This document shows positions 1-4,668 of a stretch of 5,702 nucleotides of DNA, piece after piece. The notes under the pieces are model-generated. The model did not search any database. It saw only the letters and a program-made list of their open reading frames with translations, and was not told the origin of the DNA. The first letter of the stretch is position 1. The number at the start of each line of letters is the position of its first letter. This stretch comes from Arenicella sp. (GTDB lineage Bacteria > Pseudomonadota > Gammaproteobacteria > Arenicellales > Arenicellaceae). The position numbers were made by a program, and so were the translations under genes. The stretch is from positions 1 through 5,702 of the forward strand of contig JAESTB010000269.1 in the NCBI GenBank assembly GCA_016763815.1, in the 5' to 3' direction.

Positions 1-906
1 AACCCAGACATTTTTATAGTCACCGTTTCTCGAACCCGCATTGACTACCCTGAATCGCTGCACGTTACCCAAGCTGATCTGTACCAATGGATTAAGCTTA
101 CCGTTAACCGTAAAGGTCTTTAAATTAGGATCCAAAACGCTATCATTTGCGTCTGTCTGCGGCACGATGATTTTTTCAGTTACCCGATAATTCGGTGGGT
201 TAAGACTCTGCCCGGGTGGTGCTTTAACAATCAAAGCTCCTGACATTCCGCCCTGCACTTGTAGCCCCGTAGAGCCATGCAGATGAGCGTGATACCAGTG
301 GGTACCGGGCCCATGGTCAGTCGGCAATGGATAAGTATATCGGTTGCTCTTACCCGAGTTTAGTTTCAAGAACACGTTGTCCGCACGCCCCTGAGGAGAG
401 ACATGAAGACCATGGGTGTGCAGATTAGTGATACTTGATTTTTTAGAGATCAACTCCCTCACCGCTGGAGTATCATTGCCTCCGGAGACCTGAGGCCTGA
501 ATGCAGTAATATCCGCGACAGACAAGTGCCTTAGCCTATTAAGTAAATTGACCTGATGGCTACCGCCTGGGTCCATCGTTATCGTCGGGCCCGGTTTACT
601 GCCATTATATAGCAGTTGGAGCTTCGGCAGACTACCGGAGTTGGCGGCGACCAAAAGTGTCGATCCGTCCCCCGCGTTCAGTTTAGCAAGTGGTGGCTGG
701 CTAAAGGCTCTGAGCAGAGTTGCTTCGGCACTCAACTGAGCAGCATCTACACTGTTGTCCTCAACCGTAGGCGCCCCGTCCTTCGCCATTTGGTGAGACG
801 TGCAGGCACTGAAAAACAGTACTATCAGTATCAGATAAAACTTTTTAGATACTGAACGGACAGAGTTTATGAGTTGTAGTTTAGGCTCATTTTTAGTCAT
901 TTTCAT
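1..906 (-). CDS. Multicopper oxidase lipoprotein, N-terminal part (3' end outside window)
   Basis: Reading the minus strand from ATG at 906 gives 302 uninterrupted codons to the left edge. This is partial, as the family is usually about 450-600 residues. Residues 1-22 are polar and basic, 23-34 are hydrophobic (FYLILIVLFFSA), and C35 follows as a lipobox-type cysteine, so an exported lipoprotein is likely. The first cupredoxin domain shows NLHTHGLH (H163, H165) and HWYHAHLHG (H206, H208), the two H-x-H pairs that supply ligands to the type 2/type 3 trinuclear copper centre in laccase/CueO-type enzymes. The type 1 copper motif of the last domain should lie beyond the edge. Members oxidise phenols or metal ions (Cu+, Fe2+, Mn2+) with reduction of O2 to water; the substrate here cannot be told. 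AAGGAG lies 4 nt before the ATG at 906 and 10 nt before a second ATG at 900, so either may be used. Family confidence is high; exact role is unknown. Confidence 0.93.
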   Translation of the reverse strand, partial: MKMTKNEPKLQLINSVRSVSKKFYLILIVLFFSACTSHQMAKDGAPTVEDNSVDAAQLSAEATLLRAFSQPPLAKLNAGDGSTLLVAANSGSLPKLQLLYNGSKPGPTITMDPGGSHQVNLLNRLRHLSVADITAFRPQVSGGNDTPAVRELISKKSSITNLHTHGLHVSPQGRADNVFLKLNSGKSNRYTYPLPTDHGPGTHWYHAHLHGSTGLQVQGGMSGALIVKAPPGQSLNPPNYRVTEKIIVPQTDANDSVLDPNLKTFTVNGKLNPLVQISLGNVQRFRVVNAGSRNGDYKNVWV

Positions 907-910
907 TACT

Positions 911-916
911 CTCCTT
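911..916 (-). promoter_or_regulatory. Ribosome binding site of the multicopper oxidase gene
   Basis: The minus strand reads AAGGAG, 4 nt before ATG(906) and 10 nt before ATG(900). The optimal spacing falls between the two, so the site supports this gene start but does not decide which of the two in-frame Met codons is used. Confidence 0.7.
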
Positions 917-924
917 AAAGACAC

Positions 925-938
925 TGAATAGCTATTCA
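925..938. repeat. Perfect 14-bp palindrome TGAATAGCTATTCA, possible operator
   Basis: The sequence is its own reverse complement over 14 bases. It lies 18 bp upstream of the multicopper oxidase ATG, in the 5' leader if the promoter at 1002-1030 is used. Its position suits a repressor or activator site for the oxidase, but no cognate regulator is seen nearby and the motif is not one I recognise (it does not resemble a CueR box). Confidence 0.4.
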
Positions 939-1001
939 ACTGAAGCAAGTGACAGTCAAATCCCTAACATACATCGGCTTTATTGTCCTTGACGAATGAC
1001 C

Positions 1002-1030
1002 ACCTTAGTGTCTGTTAAGTTCCTTGTCAA
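1002..1030 (-). promoter_or_regulatory. Candidate sigma-70 promoter for the multicopper oxidase gene
   Basis: On the minus strand a perfect -35 TTGACA (1025-1030) is followed after 17 nt by TAAGGT (1002-1007), which matches the -10 consensus at 3 of 6 positions, including the first TA and the final T. Transcription would begin near 995 and give a leader of roughly 90 nt containing the palindrome at 925-938. The -10 is weak, so an activator may be needed or the match may be chance. Confidence 0.35.
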
Positions 1031-1094
1031 AATAATGCGACGAAAAGTCAGACATTCTGTCGAAAAAGCGTCCGCACCGGCTCTCGCCCTTACC

Positions 1095-1110
1095 TGCCTC
1101 CATGGAGGCA
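1095..1110. repeat. Perfect 16-bp palindrome TGCCTCCATGGAGGCA
   Basis: All 16 bases are self-complementary and GC-rich. It lies about 190 bp upstream of the multicopper oxidase start and about 65 bp upstream of its candidate -35. It could be a binding site for a dimeric regulator. There is no T-tract, so it is not a terminator. Confidence 0.4.
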
Positions 1111-1406
1111 ACCGTTCACCTCGACTATTAAAATACCACGATGTGTCGGGCTACCAAGCCTTTCTAATTTCAAGTTGACCAGCGCCATCACTTCTGGCCT
1201 TATCGCTAACCTTGCTTGACAAATACACTCTTTGTCCAAGTCACTATCTATTGCTTTTGTAAATGGCTAAGGCCTGATTTTGAGCATCTATCGGCGACAG
1301 GCGTTTGATGAAACACCATTCTAGCGAAAGTTCTAAACCAAGTGACTTTGACCACGAGTTGTTTTTAAAGCCACAATGTCCACAAGGCCAAGCCGCTATG
1401 AGCGAA

Positions 1407-1424
1407 CCGCCTAACATTCGGCGG
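1407..1424. repeat. GC-rich hairpin CCGCC-N8-GGCGG
   Basis: A five-base-pair GC stem with an 8-nt loop, extendable by one A-T pair if one G is bulged. It lies about 160 bp downstream of the tautomerase stop on that gene's strand. Neither strand has a T-run after it, so intrinsic termination is unlikely. Function unknown. Confidence 0.35.
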
Positions 1425-1582
1425 GTGCTTCATGAATAGTCGCCGGAGCTTTATCATAAATCAGAGACCTAACCTCATTAATTGAGCCTTCTTAAAAATT
1501 AAATTTCAGGTTTGATAGCGTGTAACAGCCCCCTCTTCTTTAAATTAGGATGCCGATTTAGGGCTTGCAGTTTCCTCTATTG

Positions 1583-1795
1583 CTAGCTCTGAGCGGCTTT
1601 TCTGGCTCTGATTTGTGTAACCAGTTCGCCGCCTATACCCCAATTGTCGGTAGCGACTTCTTCGATCACCACAAATGTTGTCGAGGGATCTTTACCGAGC
1701 ACGTCTCGTAGCAAATTTGTTGTCGCCTTGATTAGTTCTTGTTTTTGTTCACGGCTCACACCTTCATCGGTGACTTGAATATTTACGTATGGCAT
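1583..1795 (-). CDS. 4-oxalocrotonate tautomerase family protein
   Basis: A 70-residue protein starting M-P-Y-V-N-I. Once Met is removed, the N-terminal Pro is the catalytic base of this superfamily, which shuttles a proton in keto-enol tautomerisation of 2-hydroxymuconate-like dienols. The conserved segment IEEVATDNWGIGGE (residues 44-57) is typical and supplies the active-site Trp/Gly region. It is slightly longer than the classic 62-residue enzyme because of a basic tail (RARKAAQS). Family members form hexamers or dimers in the cytoplasm. The start is supported by AGGAA 5 nt upstream (minus strand). It lies 137 bp downstream of the SDR gene on the same strand, so co-transcription is possible but the gap also leaves room for its own promoter. 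The family is firm; the physiological substrate is not known. Confidence 0.92.
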   Translation of the reverse strand: MPYVNIQVTDEGVSREQKQELIKATTNLLRDVLGKDPSTTFVVIEEVATDNWGIGGELVTQIRARKAAQS

Positions 1796-1932
1796 TGGTT
1801 TTCCTATAGGTTTAGTAAATGGGAAGTTGTTTTGCTAAAGAGAGTAGTTGTGACTCCCGTTAAAATTCGAAGATAATGCATTGTATGACCTCGTAAAGGT
1901 GAAGGTAACTAGCCGTTCGTTCAGAGTCGCGA

Positions 1933-2697
1933 TTAGCCGTAGGCGTGCCCAGCGGCATGACCGCCATCTACACGGAGTGTTGTGCCGCTGATAAAGCCGT
2001 TTGTGGCAAGCAAAACCACAGCCTCCGCAACGTCATCAGGTTTGCCGATACGGTTCACCAAGTGCAAACCCGCCAAGCCGCTTATGTCGTCAATACCATG
2101 TTTAGCGTGCAGAGGTGTTTCAATAATGCCCGTTGCAATCGTTGAAACGCGGATGTTGTCGCCGCCAAACTCGGCTGAAAGCTGTTCGGTCAAGCTATGA
2201 AGTGCCGCTTTACTCGCAAGCGCCGCTGAAGCAGGGAAACCAGCGATAGCATGCTCAAGAAGCGTTGTTCCGATATTTACAATAGCGCCGCCGCCACGCT
2301 TCTGAAGAGCAGGAACCGCCGCTTGTGCTGCAAAATATGCCCCTTTGAAATTGATCGCATAGAAACGGTCGATATCGCTTTCTTCTGTATCGAGGAAAGG
2401 TATGGCTGCAAAAATGCCTGCGTTATTCACTAGGATATCAAGGCCGCCAAATTCTGCTTCCGCTCTACGCACCAATTCAGAACCCACCGACTTATTGGCT
2501 ATATCACCAACCAAGAAAGTTGCGTTTACTGGTGAGCCAAGCGATTCGTACGCGGTCTCTAAGTCAGCTGCTGTACGAGCGTTCATGACGACATTTATGC
2601 CATCGCTGAGAAAACGCTTGGTGATGGCAAAGCCAAGACCTGTTGATGCGCCGGTTACGATTGCTGTGAGAGCTTGATTGCTTGTTACTTGTGTCAT
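1933..2697 (-). CDS. SDR family NAD(P)-dependent oxidoreductase with atypical active site
   Basis: A 254-residue classical-length short-chain dehydrogenase with a Rossmann fold. The cofactor motif TGASTGLG is at 15-22, NAR at 39-41 suggests NADP(H) preference, the D of VGDIA (63-67) follows beta-3, NNAG is at 91-94, and a C-terminal SGTTLRVDGG segment matches the family. The usual Ser/Tyr/Lys set is altered. Lys163 is present in ALASK, but the YxxxK tyrosine position is Ala159, and the catalytic Ser position appears to be a Gly-Thr (143-144). It may still bind cofactor, use another acid, or have changed chemistry. AAGGA lies 6 nt before the ATG. It is divergent from the LysR gene across 177 bp, a layout in which the regulator normally controls the neighbour, and is followed by the tautomerase. 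Family certain; substrate unknown. Confidence 0.95.
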   Translation of the reverse strand: MTQVTSNQALTAIVTGASTGLGFAITKRFLSDGINVVMNARTAADLETAYESLGSPVNATFLVGDIANKSVGSELVRRAEAEFGGLDILVNNAGIFAAIPFLDTEESDIDRFYAINFKGAYFAAQAAVPALQKRGGGAIVNIGTTLLEHAIAGFPASAALASKAALHSLTEQLSAEFGGDNIRVSTIATGIIETPLHAKHGIDDISGLAGLHLVNRIGKPDDVAEAVVLLATNGFISGTTLRVDGGHAAGHAYG

Positions 2698-2735
2698 TTT
2701 TATTCCTTCGTATTGTGTGTTTACGCGTTCAGTTC

Positions 2736-2757
2736 CAGGGTTTCATTTCGGACCCTG
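2736..2757. promoter_or_regulatory. Inverted repeat CAGGGT-N10-ACCCTG in the divergent promoter region
   Basis: Perfect 6-bp arms with 10-bp spacing, one helical turn between half-sites plus overlap, centred about 50 bp upstream of the SDR ATG. It suits a dimeric regulator such as the adjacent LysR protein acting on the SDR promoter. The copies of GTGTTTAC at 2717-2724 and 2767-2774 flank it in the same orientation, 50 bp apart. Confidence 0.4.
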
Positions 2758-2776
2758 TTTCTATTGGTGTTTACAA

Positions 2777-2789
2777 TATTCGAAAAATA
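2777..2789. promoter_or_regulatory. LysR-type box (T-N11-A) with TATT/AATA dyad
   Basis: TATTCGAAAAATA fits the T-N11-A consensus bound by LysR-type regulators, with 4-bp inverted arms. It sits between the divergent SDR and LysR genes, where autoregulatory and target sites are usually found. The consensus is loose, so this is a candidate only. Confidence 0.4.
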
Positions 2790-2802
2790 ACTTTGCGATA
2801 AG

Positions 2803-2830
2803 ATCATTAATTCGCATATCATTATTGCGC
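2803..2830. repeat. Imperfect tandem repeat ATCATTAATTCGC / ATCATTATTGCGC
   Basis: Two related 13-mers start 15 bp apart (2803-2815 and 2818-2830), 45-72 bp upstream of the LysR start codon. Direct repeats here could be half-sites for the regulator on one face of the helix, or remnants of a small duplication. Confidence 0.3.
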
Positions 2831-2863
2831 TTTACGAACAAATAGATTTTATTCTAACGAGGC

Positions 2864-2870
2864 AGGAGGT
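2864..2870 (+). promoter_or_regulatory. Strong ribosome binding site fixing the GTG start of the LysR gene
   Basis: AGGAGGT is a near-perfect anti-16S match 4 nt before GTG at 2875. It decides this non-ATG start, after which the frame gives the standard LysR N-terminus. Confidence 0.8.
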
Positions 2871-2874
2871 AGGC

Positions 2875-3819
2875 GTGGATCAGTTGGGCGCGATAGTGTT
2901 ATTTAATAAAGTGGTCGAAACAGGCTCTTTCTCGGAAGCGGGACGGCAATCGAATTTAGTGCCATCCAGTGTTTCACGCCGGATTGTTGATCTTGAAGGC
3001 TGGGTGGGGGTCACGTTGTTCCATCGCACCACCCGTAAATTGAACCTAACAGAAGCCGGACGACTGTTTCACCAGCGTACGCGCAGCATCATGCTGGATT
3101 TGGAAGAGGCTCGCATTATGGCTGCAGGGCTCGAAGATAAACCCGCAGGCCTCGTGCGCATAACCCTCCCAGCGAGTCTTGAGCAGCATATTGTTGCGGC
3201 AACCGCTGTGTTTCAGGACAATTGGCCGGACGTCAGCGTTGGACTCACCTCCACCGATCGTAATGTTGACCTAGTGGCAGAAGGTTTTGATATGGCGATC
3301 CGCGCGGGACCACTTAAAGACTCCACCTTACGTGCGCGCAAGTTGGCCGAGGTACCCCGCAGGCTTTGCGCCAGCCCAAAATATCTGGCAACCGCGCCGC
3401 GCCTCACTCACCCTAGTGATATCGAGAACCATGCCTGTCTCACGCTTAGACGCAACCCAGGCGATAACGTTTGGCAATTCAAAGACGGTGACGAGGTCAT
3501 CAATGCGAGAATTCACGGCAAGTTTATGGCCAACAGCGGCAACATGTTGGTAAACGCAGCCCGGCATGGTCGCGGTTTGATATTGTCGCCCGACTGGATC
3601 TTGGCGTCGCCCATCGCCCGTAGAGAGCTAGTAACACTGCTGCCCGCCTACCCACCATACCCAGCCACCTCTTCACTGTATGCAGTACACCCCTATCAGC
3701 GCTTTGTTCCGCCCAAGGTCAGGGTGCTCATCGACTTCTTAATCGAACGTTTTGACAAAGATTATGATTGGTCAGCGGACACAACAGAAACGCTGTTAGC
3801 GGCAGAGGTAAAAAGGTAA
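2875..3819 (+). CDS. LysR-type transcriptional regulator
   Basis: A 314-residue protein with the usual two-part plan. The N-terminal winged helix-turn-helix spans about residues 1-61, with GSFSEAGRQSNLVPSSVSRR as the helix-turn-helix and VTLFHRTTRKLNLTEAG as the wing. A linker helix follows (about 62-90), then an effector-binding domain of periplasmic-binding-protein fold (about 91-300). The sequence style resembles the large CrgA/AaeR-like group of LysR proteins. It probably acts as a tetramer in the cytoplasm, sensing a small molecule and controlling the divergent SDR gene, and possibly the tautomerase behind it, from the sites in 2698-2874. The GTG start is supported by AGGAGGT. Its 3' end lies 17 bp from the left end of the RAYT element, with no clear terminator between. 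Effector unknown. Confidence 0.95.
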   Translation: MDQLGAIVLFNKVVETGSFSEAGRQSNLVPSSVSRRIVDLEGWVGVTLFHRTTRKLNLTEAGRLFHQRTRSIMLDLEEARIMAAGLEDKPAGLVRITLPASLEQHIVAATAVFQDNWPDVSVGLTSTDRNVDLVAEGFDMAIRAGPLKDSTLRARKLAEVPRRLCASPKYLATAPRLTHPSDIENHACLTLRRNPGDNVWQFKDGDEVINARIHGKFMANSGNMLVNAARHGRGLILSPDWILASPIARRELVTLLPAYPPYPATSSLYAVHPYQRFVPPKVRVLIDFLIERFDKDYDWSADTTETLLAAEVKR

Positions 3820-3836
3820 AAAGGAGTGAAAGACAT

Positions 3837-3874
3837 GAAAAGGGGTCGCTGCCGAATGATTCCCATTCCTATTT
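3837..3874 (+). repeat. Left inverted terminal repeat of the RAYT element
   Basis: Reading inward it starts GAAAAGGGGTCGCTG and ends CCATTCCTATTT. Aligned to the reverse complement of 4631-4668 without gaps, 31 of 38 bases agree. It includes the last three bases (TAG, 3869-3871) of the transposase gene. Confidence 0.8.
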
Positions 3875-4573
3875 GGCCTTTTTCGTAGCAGTTGGCCTGC
3901 CTCGCCTCGAGTAACCCAACTTGCGACCAACAGCATTCTCTATTTGTTCACAAAACCTAGAATCACCTAATGGCATCGAAAATTGTGCGGCCCAACTTAC
4001 AGTACTGATGACAGTATCATCGTTACGCAACTCAGTTTTGAACAGATCCAGATAGGTGTTATGCCTGCTCGACGTATCTATACCCAGCCTTTGATACACG
4101 TCATGCGGTGTTACCCGCTTCAAGGGCATAATCCCTGAGTTTTCGTGAAAGCTAGACCAGCGATACTGATCCGGCTTGCTAACCATATTCGCGCGCACTG
4201 GGTTCATCTCGATATATCGATAACAAACAAGCAGGTAACGTTCCGCGTCTACCAAACTGGCTTTATGTCGCCCTTCCCATAACGTTCCACTCTTGCGATA
4301 TTTGACGTTAACAAATTGAACATATCGCCTGCCAATGGATTGCATTACACGCGAGATGCCCTCTCTGTCCGTAGGGGTCATCAGTAAATGTACGTGATTG
4401 GTCATCAACACATACGCGTGCAGTGAAACTGCATAACGTCTACATGCGCTAGATAAACATTCAAGGTAGAACTGGTAATCTTCGTTTTCAAAGAAACAAG
4501 CATTACTATTGTTCCCTCGTGAAATAACATGGCAAGGCACGCCTGCTAGGTAATAACGTGGTTTTCTGGGCAT
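3869..4573 (-). CDS. REP-associated tyrosine transposase (RAYT, Y1/IS200-like)
   Basis: A 234-residue protein. It opens MPRKPRYYLAGVPCHVISRGNN, the usual start of the Y1 transposase domain. The HUH metal site is in MTNHVHLLMTP (H60, H62). The nucleophilic tyrosine is one of those in YRYIEMNPVRA (Y118 or Y120), and WEGRHKASLVD (99-109) is also conserved. The C-terminal part (about 140-234) is the RAYT-specific tail ending in a basic GRKLGYSRRGRP stretch. Family enzymes cut and join single-stranded DNA at hairpin-bearing ends such as REP sequences. No frameshift or missing motif is seen, so it may be active. AAGGAA sits 6 nt before the ATG but within a hairpin loop (4575-4590), which may limit translation. 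Same strand as the upstream metallopeptidase gene, 79 bp apart. Confidence 0.93.
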   Translation of the reverse strand: MPRKPRYYLAGVPCHVISRGNNSNACFFENEDYQFYLECLSSACRRYAVSLHAYVLMTNHVHLLMTPTDREGISRVMQSIGRRYVQFVNVKYRKSGTLWEGRHKASLVDAERYLLVCYRYIEMNPVRANMVSKPDQYRWSSFHENSGIMPLKRVTPHDVYQRLGIDTSSRHNTYLDLFKTELRNDDTVISTVSWAAQFSMPLGDSRFCEQIENAVGRKLGYSRRGRPTATKKAK

Positions 4574-4574
4574 A

Positions 4575-4590
4575 GTCGATTCCTTTCGAC
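4575..4590 (-). promoter_or_regulatory. Hairpin with the transposase ribosome binding site in its loop
   Basis: On the transposase mRNA, GTCGA-AAGGAA-TCGAC forms a 5-bp stem whose 6-nt loop is exactly the Shine-Dalgarno AAGGAA; the stem ends one base before the ATG. Ribosome access or start placement may be tuned by it. Stability was not computed. Confidence 0.5.
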
Positions 4591-4605
4591 AAACTTTTGT
4601 AACCT

Positions 4606-4628
4606 AAACTATAGCATCGCTATAGTTT
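4606..4628. repeat. Perfect 10-bp hairpin AAACTATAGC-ATC-GCTATAGTTT
   Basis: A 10-bp perfect stem with a 3-nt loop, ending 2 bp inside the right terminal repeat. Y1 transposases recognise imperfect or perfect subterminal hairpins as single-stranded DNA, so this is a candidate recognition structure. On the plus strand it is followed by two more T, and could weakly act as a terminator, but no plus-strand gene precedes it. Confidence 0.6.
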
Positions 4629-4630
4629 TT

Positions 4631-4668
4631 AAATACGAATAGGAATTATTTGTCACCGCCCCCTTTTC
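4631..4668 (-). repeat. Right inverted terminal repeat of the RAYT element
   Basis: The reverse complement begins GAAAAGGGGGCGGTG and ends ATTCGTATTT, matching the left repeat at 31 of 38 positions. It covers the last codons (Ala-Lys-Arg-Gly-Arg) and the TGA stop of the metallopeptidase gene. Confidence 0.8.

Larger units (their letters stand above)
907..1582. other. 676-bp intergenic region without a convincing gene
   Basis: This gap separates two minus-strand genes. It holds the oxidase leader and candidate promoter, a perfect 16-bp palindrome (1095-1110), an imperfect dyad CTTGACAAA/TTTGTCCAAG (1215-1240), and a GC-rich hairpin CCGCC-8 nt-GGCGG (1407-1424). Open frames exist on both strands (for example 996-1178 plus, 1308-1439 plus, 1244-1417 minus), but none has a good ribosome binding site or a family I recognise. 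No clear T-tailed terminator follows the tautomerase gene. Confidence 0.6.
3837..4668. mobile_element. RAYT (REP-associated tyrosine transposase) element with inverted terminal repeats
   Basis: About 832 bp bounded by 38-bp imperfect inverted repeats, outermost GAAAAGGGG on each side, containing one IS200-like Y1 transposase gene on the minus strand. The transposase stop codon lies within the left repeat. No target duplication is visible at the outer borders, as expected for HUH/Y1 single-strand chemistry. The right end carries a perfect 10-bp hairpin just inside the repeat. In the family, such units are usually single-copy and domesticated rather than multicopy IS; this window cannot show its copy number. 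Confidence 0.75.

Noticed and set aside
616..855. 79-residue plus-strand open frame
   Set aside because: Antisense shadow of the multicopper oxidase N-terminus, whose frame is well supported by copper motifs further on.
996..1178. 60-residue plus-strand open frame
   Set aside because: No ribosome binding site, no recognisable family, strongly basic composition typical of chance frames, and it overlaps the candidate promoter region of the oxidase.
1216..1247. TTGACA with a downstream -10 on the plus strand
   Set aside because: The nearest TATAAT-like hexamer is 20 or more bases away and no plus-strand gene follows; it is better described as part of the CTTGACAAA/TTTGTCCAAG dyad.
1409..1480. 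GCCTAAC and ACCTAAC, resembling left ends of attC sites
   Set aside because: No GTTRRRY partner follows within a normal attC length, and no integrase or cassette structure is present.
1945..2677. Several plus-strand frames over the SDR gene
   Set aside because: Antisense shadows of the SDR coding sequence without ribosome binding sites or protein-like motifs.
3213..3567. Frames on both strands within the LysR gene
   Set aside because: Overlap the well-supported LysR frame and show no family features.
3826..3850. Target-site duplication around the RAYT element
   Set aside because: The flanks (AAGACAT to the left, GCCCAAAT to the right) share no direct repeat; none is expected for Y1 transposases.
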